Below, one piece after another: positions 35,370-47,939 of a DNA stretch of 64,000 bases (position 1 is its first letter; each line of letters begins with the position of its first letter). The DNA comes from Stenogyne calaminthoides (lineage: Eukaryota > Streptophyta > Magnoliopsida > Lamiales > Lamiaceae). The notes beneath the pieces were generated by a model. It did not search any database and was not told where the DNA came from. It saw only the letters and a list, made by a program, of their open reading frames with translations. The stretch covers positions 8,028,037 through 8,092,036 of the forward strand of contig JBBCBC010000026.1 of the NCBI GenBank assembly GCA_037126765.1, given 5' to 3'. Both the position numbers and the translations under genes were made by a program.

Positions 35370-37618
35370 TGTTGGTCCCGGTGCTAACGAGTCTCACACG
35401 TGTATGGGGGGGGGAATACAAGTGTTCAGTGATTTTTAAAACTTTTCTTTCATTTGAGGTCGATGGGTCGTTATCCCGATGATTTTGCCTCGAGAAGCCA
35501 GATTGCCCGAGTCAAAGTCTCATCGAGACAAAGATCCCGAGTCGCTTTTAAGCTTCATTAAGCCTAACCGAGCTGAGTTTATCAGAGATCCTGAGGCGCT
35601 TGGATCAGATTATTATCTTACTGAACCCTCAGTAGAGTTAGTTCAGTTTGGTAACTATATGTTCTAGCTACTCAAGTGTGCGGAATGGTTGACCCTAAGT
35701 TTATACTCGTTTTAGCTTTGCTGAAAATCTTCCCTTCAATAAAACAGTGATTAAGGCTGTGATCAATTTGATGCAAGTTAAGTGGATTGGTTCCAATTGA
35801 ATATCAGTGAATTATACTTTCAGTGAAAAACATGCAACAGATAATAATGCAGTACAGAAAGCAAAACAACACATCAATTATAGTGGTTCAGAGATTCAAG
35901 CTCCTACGTCCACTCTCTCTGACCTTCAGAGAAATTTCTTAGCCACTTCCTAAAGCTTTCTGGCTAACTCACTGTAGCTTACTCCCTTTTCTACCTTGAG
36001 TTTTTTCTCGCCGACTCACTTTGCAGCCTTACTAACTCAAACACACACAAGTGTTCAGACTACCACAAGTAGCTTACTAACTTCTTCTCTAGAGTTTTCT
36101 GGCTAACTCATTGTAGCTTACTAACTCTTTACAACTCCAACTCACCAACAAAACACACACAAACTACCTTAACAAGGGGTTTGGGTTTTGGGTTGTTTTC
36201 CAACTAGGATGAGATATCATTTACAATAAGAACAATGTAAAGGTTAGGATATCTCTACTAAGCTTTGGATATTTCTTATCAATCTAGGCTTAGTGAATGA
36301 GCTCTCTCCAATGTGAAACACTTGGGAAATTCTAGGGTTTTCGAGTGCTTCAATTTGCAATAATACGAATGAGCTCTTGAGTTGCTTTGAAATTTCCCGT
36401 GACCTCTCAATGTAAAGGGTCACTAGTATTTATAGGCAACTTCACCAAGGTCACTCTTGAAAAACTATCCGTTGGAGGAGATAGCTTCATGAGTTTCCTC
36501 TTATGGTGTTTGATGAACGACTATATTTAGGGTTTGAATACTCCCTTGCATGTTTTAGGAAATATGCATTCATGTAGCCAATCACCAATTTTTTGCGATG
36601 CGGAACATAAGACTAACCGACATGATTCAATGCCACCTGCCGCTTTTCGATGTCGAGAAAGTAAAGTGTTGTCTTTCTCTCGATTGGTTCTTGTCTTGAT
36701 AAATGTAGACAAACATAACGGCTCTATTTGGTCAATCTCTCTGAATGAGATAACCTTAAACAACACTTAGACTTAGTTCCTTTTGTCTGCATATGAATGT
36801 TTTTGACAATATCTACTTATCTAAATATTTGTGTTTTTCTCAGTTTTGTAGTCTTCAGATAGATATTATTCAGTGCCTCTGAACATTCGAGGTTATCTTG
36901 AGTACTTCGATATCTTCTTGAGTCTTCGGTAACTCTTTGGGTCTTGATATCTTACGTGTCTTGATGTCTTGATGACATCTTGAGTCTTGATGTCTTGATG
37001 ACATCTTGTGTCTTCATGTCTTGATATCTTGATTACTTCTTGAGTCTTGATTTCTTGATAAATTCTTGAGTCTTTAGTTTCTTGATTACTTCTTGAAGTC
37101 TTGATTTCTTGACAACTTCTTGAGTCTTGATTTCTTGACAACTTCTGAGTCTTGATTTCTTGATTTACTTCTTGAGTCTTGATTTCTTGACAACTTACCG
37201 AGTCTTCAGTTTCTTCAGTTACTTACTGAGTCTTTAGTTTCTTGACAACTTCGAGTCTTGATTTCTTGATTTACTTACTTAGTTTTGGTTTCTTGACAAC
37301 TTCTTGAGTCTTGATTTCTTGACAACTTCTTGAGTCTTGATTTCTTTAGTTACTTCTTGAGTCTTGATTTCTTGACAACTTCTTGAGTCTTGATTTCTTG
37401 ATTCACGTATGGAGTCTTGATTTCTTGACAACTCTTTGAGTCTTGATTTTCTTCAAAATCTAACCTGATCTATATCTGCTGGCTATACATGGTGCAGATA
37501 ACTTCATGAACACTCTATACTGAATCCTGACTCTGTCTATCAAGATTATCCTGAACATGTCATACTCAAGGGTTTTGGGATTTAATCAAAACTTCTTTAT
37601 TAAATTCATCTCCCAACA
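35370..37618 (-). repeat. 3' LTR of the Sirevirus (2249 bp)
   Basis: It starts tgttggtcccgg and ends catctcccaaca. The minus-strand TATA box is at plus 36427-36434 (tatttata). It differs from the partner LTR by substitutions and many one- or two-base deletions, often at CAG or CTG. Confidence 0.9.
36893..37460 (-). repeat. 26-bp tandem array in U3 of the 3' LTR
   Basis: A unit close to acaacttcttgagtcttgat plus ttcttg is repeated about 20 times with drift. It lies upstream of the TATA box in element orientation. Polar open frames through it (Ser/Arg/Gln/Lys repeats) are by-products of the array. Confidence 0.85.
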
Positions 37619-37632
37619 ATTTCCCCCTTTTT
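37619..37632 (-). other. Polypurine tract of the Sirevirus
   Basis: The minus strand reads aaaaagggggaaat directly before the 3' LTR. Confidence 0.85.
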
Positions 37633-37868
37633 GATGATGCCAAAACCATCTTGTTACAAAAACCTAACTTATACTCAGGTTTCAGTTTGTCTATTACAAT
37701 CCAAAATGACAATTCAAAACATAAGGCATATCAAACATAAAAGACATGTAAAAAAGATAATGAGATATTATCTTTGAGCATAAAGATAAAATTTTCATTG
37801 ATGTAAGATAAGAGTTACAGATTACAATGAAAATCAAAAACAAAAACAGAAGTACAAAATCTTCAGTC

Positions 37869-40800
37869 TTATTCTACTTCATCCTCTGGCACTTCCAGGT
37901 TGAACATCCCATAGTATCTCTTCTTCAGTTCATCCCTTGCTTTGATGATATCAGGATTGTTTCCTGTTAGGCCTAGATGGATGGCATATTGAGCTATCTC
38001 CTGAGAGATGGTTGTTTCATTCACATAGTCATTCTCAAGTCTAGGAGCTAGGTAAGTGTATGGACCAGGGGCTACAATCTGAGTATTTCCTTCATCTGCC
38101 AAGTTGATCCAACTTTGCAGGTACTTAGGATAGAATGTCAGTAAGTACTCAATGAAGGCTTCATTCATATCCGAGCTGCTCCCCCTCCATTCTCTCAGAA
38201 TCTCATAATAGAACCAGAAGGTTCTCTTGATCTCCTCCCATGCATCATTGAATTGAATAGGCATCTATTTGTCAATATGCGGCCATTTATGAGTTTTCTC
38301 TGTACCCCTCCTTTTGCTCAAAAACTTCTTAAAACCACTTCTTCTTTTCTGCTCTTCTTCTTTCTTTTTCCTGATCACAGGAACACCTGACACAGAAGTA
38401 GCAGTCTTCTTCTCTTTTTCGATTTGAAGGGTTTTCAAAGTTTTCTTAGTATTGAAGACTTCTTTCTGACTTTCAGCTTCTTCTTTTTCTGCTTCTTACT
38501 CAGATTCTTCAAAATCTATTATCAATTTCCTCTGAGTAGGCTTGGAAGTTTTAGCTCTTTTCTTCTTCTCTTGCTCCACAAATGCCACAGCCTTTTTCTT
38601 TCCAGGTCTGACTTGTTCTTCACCGGCTTGGCTTGTCTCAATCATCCTTCTATCACTCAGTTTCTCAGAAATTACTTCCTAAATAGTTTGCTCAGAAGTT
38701 TGAGTGTAGATAGGTTTCTCAGCTTCTTTGAACTTGAGCTTTTCAGTGGCTTCAACTTCTTTTAAGGCATCAGCAATTTCCTTTTCTTCAGCTTATTTCT
38801 AAGCCTTTCTCTTCAAGGTTTGTGCCAACAACTCACTTAGTTTGCCACCAGGTCTTTCCCCCTTTTTGGCACCATACCTTGGAAGAAGTTGAGTCAGTGC
38901 AGTATCCATATGATATTGCTCTTTGCTTATACTTCGCACTTCCCCCTTAACCCATCATGCTCATCTTCTAGCCTTCTCATGTAATTTTTTTAGCCATTGA
39001 GAACTCTTTTTTTCCGAAAGAGGTGCAAACCCGATTTGAAAGACATTATGCATCATCTCTGTCATCTTGGTCATGAGCATAGAGCCCATTTCCTCAACAA
39101 CTGTCTTGATCATTAGATCATTCTTCTCAACCAGCTTGGCTTCTAGATAGGCAGTTCTTTCCTGACACATCTGCTTCATCTCTGCATTGAGCTCAGTTTT
39201 GACTACATCAACTTTTCCTTCCAAAGTAGTCATTTTATCTGCAAGAGATGTTTGTAGTTGCAGCATGTCTGAAGATGAACTCAGATTTTCCAGCTTTTGA
39301 GAATGGCTTGCCAAGGTTTCTTCAATTTGAGTCACTTTCTCCACCATTGGCACCACCTTCTCCAATTTATCCAGGATAGGACTGAAGTCAATCACAGGAG
39401 TTTGTACAACTTTTTCCACCTGAGCTGGGTGCTCCAACTGAGCCTCAGTCTGCATATCATACATAACAGATTTAAAGATAGGAACTTCAGTAGCTTTGTC
39501 ATAATGTTTAATAGTGTCAAAAGATACCTGAAGAGTGCTAAATTCAGTCTGAGGATGTGTGATATCGGTCTCGAAGATCGATGTCCTTCTCCATCTGAGA
39601 TTGATTTTCAGCATCATCTTGTTTGTCACCCTCTTTATCTTGATCCTCATCTCCTTCTAGATTCATAGAACTGGAGGCATCAATATCAGCTTTCCTTCTC
39701 TCAGCCATCTTTCTTTTTACTAGCTCATCAAAATCAGCATTTTTCATTTTGAGCTTGGTCTTCCAAAATCCAGAGAACTCTGTCAAAAAACAAAGAGCCT
39801 CAAAGATTCCACCACTCTTCTCCTCTCCGGCGGAGGCTATAATCAACATCTCCCAAGAGTCCGATTCAGATATAGATCGTGGTTCTCGAGTCCGAAGAAA
39901 AGATCTTGAAGGTCGATATCGCGCCAAATTCGGGGTATCTGTCCCAGATGAACCGTTCCCCCTTGCTGCGCCACTCAGTTTCTTCTGCCTCTCCCTTCTT
40001 CAACTTTGGGCTCTCAGGGACAGTAGGATCAGATTGTAAGAGTTCTGGTGCTGATGGATCGAGAAATGGTTCACTCAGGAGCACATCCAAATTCAGCAGT
40101 TCCTGAGGTTCAGACTGATCTGAGGTCTGAACAGGTATCTCTTTAGTAGGAATCTGAGGTCCCTTGAAGATTTCCTGAGAAATTTTATCTGAGCTCAGAG
40201 AAGTTCCGAGTACCTCAGAGAAAACCTGTTCCTCAGTTTCTTGATCTTGCACAATTGTCACAACCTGAGCAAGAACCTACAGAGGGGATTTCAACCCTTG
40301 CTGGCCTCCAGGTTGAATTTCCTCAGTGTCACTGACCTCCTCCTCAGTAATAGATTGAAGCTTTCTGCGTTTCTGAGGAGCCAGTGTTTTCTTCTTCAGA
40401 TTCTCTCCTTTTTCTCTTTTCACTTGCATCAGGGCCTTCCCCCTGGCTTGTTTGGCTTCAACAACTTCTTCTTCAGCAGTCTCCTCCTGAGACTCAGAGC
40501 TTTTCTCTTTCTTTCCTTTCAAAGTCTTCTTTGTTGTAGGTTTGAACATTATTTTTTACTTTGGAAATGATGAGGAATTGGCAAAGACGTCCTCCTCTTC
40601 TATGCACATTTCTAAGATAAATGCAATCTTGGTTGCATGTAGGATCTTTCCTTTGACAACAACAGACCCATTCACCTTCTGTACTTGTTTGGCTTGATCA
40701 CTCACCACTTTGATTAAATAGTGTAACCAGTTGAATGCAGTGGTTGGTGAATCTTCAATCGCCCCCATTAGCCTCAACTTAGGCGTGCTTATCTGTTCAA

Positions 40801-41308
40801 AGCTGCCAGATCGACTCATGATGCATTTTCTTACAATATCCAGCAATACTCGATATTTAGGCTTCAAATGCCTTTTATTCAGAGTAGCTTCAAACTTTAC
40901 TGGATGCTCTGTAATCTTATCCAGATATTCTTGCTCCCTACCCATCATATATACCATAGGGTCTTCACCTCTATCGCTTAATTCATATATGGCATTAAGA
41001 TTCTTAGGAATAATATATAATTCCCTAACAATATCCACATATTTTGAACTATGCTCTAAATGCGATACAATAATCTGCGATTCTATACAATCTTCATCAT
41101 CTAACTTCAAATTAGAGATAAACTCTATTACCTCTTTTGCATATTCGGCCTCTGGTTGATTCGCAACCAGGCAAGTAAGCTTTGCCAACCGAATCATATG
41201 CAACGCTTCCTCTTCGTGAGTTGCATTGGACGAGCTTTCGAGAGAGACGACATATTCGTACCAAGGTTTATTAGAAATGGCGAGTTTGTCGTATACAGAA
41301 AATGTCAT
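37869..41308 (-). pseudogene. Post-pol (envelope-like position) reading frames of the Sirevirus
   Basis: A set of minus-strand frames looks like one long gene broken by frameshifts. The first part (41308-40556, 250 residues, starting MTFSVYDKLAIS) is well formed and resembles the plant-transposon domain found downstream of pol in Sirevirus and Athila elements. A Lys/Glu-rich charged segment follows (40549-40277), then a Pro/Glu/Ser-rich segment (40261-39866). Next is a coiled-coil-like segment with heptads (LEKVVPMVEKVTQIEETL, about 39400-39150). The acidic C-terminal piece (38264-37869) contains EEIKRTFWFYYEILREW. I see no signal peptide and no convincing membrane segment in the readable parts, so 'envelope-like' describes position only. 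Its function is unknown. Confidence 0.6.
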
Positions 41309-42026
41309 TTTTGGAGAATTTCTTGGTGAAGGGTTTTGAGATAGGTGAGAAATTTCTGGGCAATCGAGAGTTTTTGAAGCAGAGTGTTTTTTGAAGATGA
41401 AGGCTTTTTGGAATCGGGCTTTGAAAGAAATTCTTCAATAGATATAGGATTTTGATTTATTGAAAATCGCATAGATGAAGAAATCGGTGGTTGAGATTAA
41501 AAAACTGACTAAATCGGGTATATGAAAGGACGATTTCACAAATACAAAGCCGCCAATTTATCCCTATTGGTGATTAATGAACAGTGCATTTAATTATTGT
41601 TCCTGCAGACCATTGACTTTCTTCGTGGATTTCAAAGCTCCCACCAAAATATTCCTTCAGGTGTTTTGTTATTTATTACCAATGATTACTGAGATTCAGT
41701 TAGACAATAAATGTGTTGCATGAGTCAATACTTCTTCAGACTAATTTCCTCCATCAGTCTTACTGAGTTTTGATCTTGATAAAATGTCAGTATAATATTG
41801 AGTACTGATCTTGATAAAAGGTCGATAATAATCGAAAAATGGTCTTGATAAAAGGTCAAGATGATCTTGAAAATTGATCTTGAGATAACCGAGTTTCCCA
41901 AGACTCGGTGTTCAAGATTTCAATTTTATCCCGAGTTTTTTCAAGAAAAACACGAGAAAACTTCATGCATCCGAAAACCTTCAATTTTTCGATTTGCTTT
42001 TATTCACTGGATCCAACATACCTAAT
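41309..42026 (-). other. Non-coding spacer between pol and post-pol frames
   Basis: About 0.7 kb without a supported frame. It includes a short cluster of cttgataaaaggtc-like repeats at about 41790-41880. A promoter or splice acceptor for the downstream frames would be expected here, but none could be identified by eye. Confidence 0.45.
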
Positions 42027-45000
42027 TCAACCGATAGTCCGAAATCTTGATTCACCCAAAGGTTTAGTCAAGATATCGACTCTCTTATCAAGATGAATTT
42101 TTTTCCATTCCGATGTCTTTCTTCTCAACATGATCTCGATGAAGTGATGTCTCGATACCAACATGCTTACATCCGGTGTGCAATCTGAGATTTTGTGTAA
42201 TAGCAATTGCACTATTATTATCACAAAATATAGGTACTTCATTGGCTACAATCTTATAATCCCTCAATTGTTGTCTCGAGCGAAAGAATCATGCCTGGCA
42301 AATTCTTCAGTTTTATGTATTCAACCGAGAAATCTTGGTTGCTCTTGAGGTTTGTTTCTTTTGAAAACCATGATATCGGTTTACTTCCAAGAAATTGACA
42401 AGTTCATGTGGTAGACTTCCTGTCAATTCTACATCCTCCATAATCAGCATCTGAATAACCAGTTAATTCAAGGTTATCATCAGTTGGATACCATAATCCT
42501 CTATTCACAGTGTCTTTAAGATATTTCATAATCTTTTTGGCAGCCTCCATGTGACTAGCCTTAGGATTAGCTTGGTATCTTGCACATATCCCAACAAAGA
42601 AATGTTATATCGAGCCTACTTGTTGTGAGATATATCGATGATCTAATGATCCCTCTATAATCAGTGTGATTTACTGATTTGCCTTCAGGATCAGGATCCA
42701 TCTTGTAGTTAGTATTCATTGGAATTTTAACTGCATTGCAATTCTGTACACCATACTTTGTAATCAGATCTCTGGTGTATTTTGCTTGATTGATGAAAAT
42801 TCCTTCCTTAGTTTGCTTCACCTGAAGTCCAAGAAAGAAATTCATCTCCCCCATCATTAACATCTCAAACTTTCCTTTCATCAGGGTAGAAAACTTTTCA
42901 CACGGTGATGATTTGGAGATCCAAATATGATGTCATCTACATAAATCAAACAAGTAAGATGTTTTTCCCATCTTCTATCCTCGAACAGAGTCCTATCAAC
43001 AGTTCTTTGATAAAACCATGGTCAAGAAGAAACGAAAAAGGGTATCATACCATGCTCGGTGCTTGCTTAAGACCATACAAGGCTTTCTGAGCACATAAAC
43101 TTGGTCATTCTGTCTCAAACCGGAGGTTGTTCTACATAAACCTCTTCCTTAAGCACACCATTCGAAATGCACTTTTCACATCCATCCGATAGATGTGAAT
43201 TTCATGTGGGCGATATGCAAGAAACAATCTGATGGCTTCTAGTCTTGCAACAAAAGCAAAGGTTTCATCATAATCCAAGCCTTCTTCTTGGGAATAACCT
43301 TGTGCAACTAGCCTTGCCTTGTTTCTCTCACAATGTTGTTGTTTTCATCTCTCTTATTCTTGAACACCCACTTAGTTCCAATCACATTGTGCCTCTTAGG
43401 TCTATCCACTAGCTCCCAAACTTCATTCCTTGAGAACTGATTCAGCTCTTCTTGCATAGCAGTAATCCAAAATGAATCTTGTAGCTTCAATCTCGATGGG
43501 TTCTTTTTTTTGATAGGAAAGCGTGAGAACAAAGCACTTTCTCCATGGAACCTTCTTGTTTTGACACCATCTAATAGATCACCCACAATCTGACTTTTAG
43601 GATGACTATCCAACCATTTTCTCCTGGATGTTCCCCCTTCAGTAGTATCCTCAACATCAGAAATGTTGGGTTCATGTAGTTCATTAAATTCAGGGAGCAA
43701 CAGAAAAGGAGAAAGAGAATCATCTTCCTCAGGGGAAATTCCATTCAGAACATTGTCAGAGACATTTGTTCCCCATTGGTTGATAGATTCAAAGTTTGCC
43801 TCAACTGTGACCACATCTTCATCGGCATTACATACCGAGTCCGGCGGTGTATGTTCAGATTGTCGACTTCAGGTGTGTTGGCTTTCCTTCAATTGGAGAA
43901 TTTCCATCCTAAGTCTCACCATCCTCGAGTTTATCCATCCCGAACTTCTTTTTGTCGAGTCCGATTCACTCAATTCATAGAAAGTGGTAACTTCTTCTTT
44001 TTTGAGTTCGGATGATGTTTTATCATTCTTTTTTCAAAGCTAAGTCCGGTGATTCTCTTGATCGTTCTCCGAGTCATGTTCCTGTTTCTTCGAACACAAG
44101 TAGATTCATCAAAAAACAACATGAGGTGTTTCTTCCACAATAAGAGTCCTACATTTTGTAAACTCGAAGGCTTTTTGACTTCGAATATCCTAAGAATATC
44201 CCTTCATCGCTTTGCTATCAAAAGTTTTCAACCGATCTTTACCATTATTGTGTATGAAACACTTGCAACCAAACACACGAAAAAAAAGAAAAACAAGAGG
44301 CTTCCTTTCATTCCACAAATCATATGGAGTTTTTCCTTGATCTTGGTCAAGATGGATCTGTTTCGAGAGTAGCATGCGGTGTTGATAACCAAACCAAAAT
44401 CTCTTAGGAATATCGGCTTGCCAATCATTGTCCTTGCGAACTTTCTTTCGTAGTCATATTTCTTCTTTCAAAGAACACCATTCATTTGTGGAGTCCTTTG
44501 CGGTGATGTTTCATGAAGCTATTCCATTTGTTTGACAATAATCGATATGATATGATTGATAAACTTCGCCTCCTTTATTTGATCCGATTTTGACCAGCCG
44601 AGATTCTTTTCAATCTCGAGCCTTTTTTCGATGAGTTCAGCGGTTTTGCTCGAGTCTCTTTCTTCGAGAAATTAATATGACCCATGTGTACCTAGAGTAG
44701 TCATCAACTACCACAAGTGTGTATTTTCTGCCATTAGTGCTCACATGTGTTACTGGACCAAAGAGCTACATATGTAACAGTTGTAGTATTCTATCAGTAG
44801 AAACATCTACTTTGCTTTTGAAAGATGCTCTGATTTGTTTTCCTTTCTGACAAGCATCACATACATGATCTTTACTGAACACCCCCTCACAAGTGCTAAT
44901 CTTGCAAGTTTGTTCAGGGTTTTGAAGTTTAAGTGATTCATTCTTTTGTGCCACAACCAACTGGTATCAGTGGAACTTTTTGCAACAAAACATGTATCTT

Positions 45001-45418
45001 TAGGAGTTGAACTCCAATCAGCAAGATACACATTTTCTTTTCTAGTACCAGTCAGTAAAATTTTCTGTGAAGTATTGTCTTTTACATAACATAAGTTCTT
45101 TGAGAACTCAACATTGAATCCTTTGTCACAAAATTGACTGATAGAAAGCAAGTTATGCTTTAGAACAGACACATATGAAACACCATGGATATGAACAGAG
45201 TCAACTTCAATTGTTCCATATCCTTCAGTTTGTCCTTTGGAATTGTCTCCAAATGTGATTTGAGGGCCTTTTTGCTCAACATAGTCAGTGATTAGTTGCT
45301 TATATCCTGTCATATGTCTTGAACATCCACTGTCCAGATACCATACAGCAGGTGCCAATTCATTTCCACTCATCAGTGCTATGTTGTTTTCATTCAGCTC
45401 AGTGCCCTTTTCCTTCAC
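42027..45418 (-). pseudogene. Sirevirus pol: protease, integrase, reverse transcriptase, RNase H (broken)
   Basis: The protease begins near 45350 with WYLDSGCSRHMTG, the Copia D-S-G site. The pre-integrase region has WLWHKRMNHLNFKTLNKL at about 44950. The integrase core has GRKYTLVVVDDYSR at about 44700-44735. Reverse transcriptase has VWELVDRPKRHNVIGTKWVF at about 43400, LVCLIYVDDII at about 42930-42960 (YVDD intact) and FFLGLQVKQ at about 42840. RNase H is only a remnant (42242-42027, SRHHFIE ... DILTKPL). Frame breaks are dense at 43815-44760 and 42260-42570. The polyprotein would reverse-transcribe and integrate the element if the frames were whole. Confidence 0.85.
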
Positions 45419-46615
45419 CTGAAAAACAAATAAGTTCTTAGGTACCCATTTGGTGTAGGGTCCTACCAGGTTAGTTGTACCTTTTGGAACTCAAATCTGC
45501 CTAACAACTCTAATTACTTTAGAGTGGCTGATTTGTCTCACATAAACATCTACATACACATTCACCACCCTAGGCGCCTTGGCAGTATCCTGTGTATGAG
45601 TGCCAGCCTTAGCATGAACATGAGCCTTAGAGTTCTTCTTGGGTTCAGGCATTTTGTTCAAGTGCCTTAGCTTTTTGTGCAACCGGGTCTCTGTCTCTGT
45701 TGTTGACTTGGGTTCAGAAACCTTTACCCTTAGGCAAGTGGGGTTTAGGTTGCTGTCTTCAAATTGAGTCTTTCAAGAATCGAGGACTTGGTCTTTTCAG
45801 TTGAGAATATCTCTGCTGAGTGTTTCTCTTCTGAAAATTCCTCTGATGGTTTAGTGTAGATCTCTTTAGGTTGGTATTCTTAGCCTTTAGGCTTCAAGCT
45901 TGGCTTTGAAGATTTCCTCTTGAGTGTTCGAGTTTTTCTAGCCTTTTCTCGAGGTCCGACTTTCTTCCTCGAACCTTCGGTTTTTTAAAACCATAGTTCC
46001 TTTAAACTCGGGCGATTCTTGAAGAAGAAGATTAGATGCCACCGGGTTTAACAAAAGACGATCTTGGTGCTACTAGACGCAAAGATTTCGAAGACCTTGT
46101 GAGGTTCCCCCGAATGTATCTCAATCCAAATTTTTATAGTTCTTAGTCTTTGATAACTCAATTTCATCTATCACTTTAGATCACGAATTCAATAGAGCTA
46201 ACTTTCTCTGCGCCTATCCTCACATTTCTTTAGAGTTTCATGCTTCTCAAAGAGGTCATTTAACTCGATTAAATAAAGTCAATCTCTTTAGTGGATTTCT
46301 CTAATTTTCCATTCAGGATCTCTATCACCTTCTCTTTTTCTGAGATATGTACTTTCAGAACATCCAGTTCATCAGTAGTTCCCATCAATTGAGAAGTGAT
46401 CTCAACATTTTTAGAGTCTTTCCACTTGATTTTTTCAAATAGCAGATCGGTTCCTTGTTACGCTCTTGAGTTTCAAAGGGCGCTTCTTGAACACGAATAG
46501 TCCTTCATAAGATTCTCAAATGAATCCCTCAGGTCAAAGTTACTGTTTACAGTTGAACTTGAGAACTCATGTGCTTGTGTAGGAACAACAACAGAGATAG
46601 AAGAATTTACCTCCT
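45419..46615 (-). other. Degenerate gag-pol linker region
   Basis: Only short frames are readable. The fragments suggest a Lys/Ser-rich extended gag tail with a coiled-coil character, as in other Sireviruses. Several gctcgag/ttcga sites look like collapsed CAG or CTG triplets, which may account for the loss of frame. Confidence 0.4.
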
Positions 46616-47816
46616 CTACAGCCATAACACAGATATCATCACTGTCACTATCTCACCTGAGGAACTGAAACCTTCTTCAGAATGTTCTTCTTCCTTAGCA
46701 ATCATAGCTTTCTTCCTGGAGATCTTCTTGTCTCTCTTGGCTTGTCTTTCCTTTCTTTCTTTAGCACTCAGCTCAGGACAGTCATATTGAAAGTGACCTT
46801 TCTTCTGACAGATGTAGCATTTGTAGGCATCATCATCCTGATCACTTTCCTCCTTGGTCTTGGAGTCCTTCCTTTTGGATGAGGATCCTTCAGTTTTCTG
46901 GTCCTTTCTTTTCTCAGTGTATCTGTCCTCAGCTTTTGAGTCTCTCTTGTACCTGTGATTCCTGTAATATTTCTTATATTTCCCATATCTGCTATTGAGT
47001 CTTTCAAACCTCCTTGCCATCGATCTTAGCTTATCCTCCCCGCTTCATCCTCGATTTTTGGCAAGTGAGTTCTCGAACTCTCTAGACTTACATGATTTCT
47101 CTTTGGCTTTGAAAGCCACATTCTTGCTAGATGAAGAATCATCTTTCTTGGTCGATTTCTTCTTTTTCTTGTCAATCACAAACTCATAAGCTTTCAGTTC
47201 AGAGAAAACTTGTTGATATGGCATGGAATCAATATTTTTGGTGTTTTCAATCACCACAAAGATGTATATCCCTTCTTAGATAATCCTCTAAGAATTTTCA
47301 AATCCCAATTCTCTCTGGGTATCTCTTTTCTCAAGAGCACTCGGATCATTCATGATCTTAGTGAATCGACCTCAAGTTTGTCAATGGATTAACTATCTTC
47401 CATTTCAAAAGCTATCAAACTTTCCAATAGCAAATGAAAAGTTTATTTTCCTTAATATGATCTGTGCCTTGACACATAACAACAAGTGTGTCCCATATTT
47501 CTTTTGCAGTTTCACAGTGAGAAATCATCCCCATAACACCATCATCAATAGTGCTATACAAAGTATCTTTAGCAATGTAGTCCAGATTGACTAACTTTCT
47601 CTCATCAGGAGTAAGTTGATCATCAGATTTTGGAAATTCATCTCCGGGATCATTCCTCTCAAGATGTCGATGATTCGATTCACAATAAAATTTGAATGGT
47701 CCTTCAGAAACCACTCTCCACATTCTTTCATGTTTTGAATACAGATGAGCCTGCATTCTCAATCTCCATAGGTCATAGCTCTCAACAGAGAACATAGGAA
47801 GTTTCTTAGAAGGCAT
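46616..47816 (-). pseudogene. Sirevirus gag with zinc knuckle (broken)
   Basis: The start MPSKKLPMFSVESYDLWRLR at 47816 matches the N-terminal pattern of plant Copia Gag (DUF4219/UBN2 type), with AKEIWDTLVVMCQGTD further on. A middle piece (47257-47045) is Lys/Ser-rich. The third piece (47020-46616) holds the CCHC zinc knuckle CYICQKKGHFQYDC followed by basic residues. Three frames cover what should be one gene. Confidence 0.85.
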
Positions 47817-47925
47817 GATGACTGAGCCTTGTAAGATATCAGCAAACAGATCTATTCAGTAGACCACCAAAGTATTTCAGAAAATAGACTATGGCTACCA
47901 AAGCAAGTGGTCAAAATGAACCACT

Positions 47926-47937
47926 GCTCTGATACCA
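47926..47937 (-). other. Primer-binding site of the Sirevirus
   Basis: The minus strand reads TGGTATCAGAGC, the exact complement of the 3' end of plant tRNA-iMet, two bases from the 5' LTR. Confidence 0.95.
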
Positions 47938-47939
47938 CT

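Noticed and set aside
36893..37460. Regular repeats resembling a CRISPR array
   Set aside because: The units are contiguous 26-bp tandem repeats without unique spacers, inside an LTR of a eukaryotic element.
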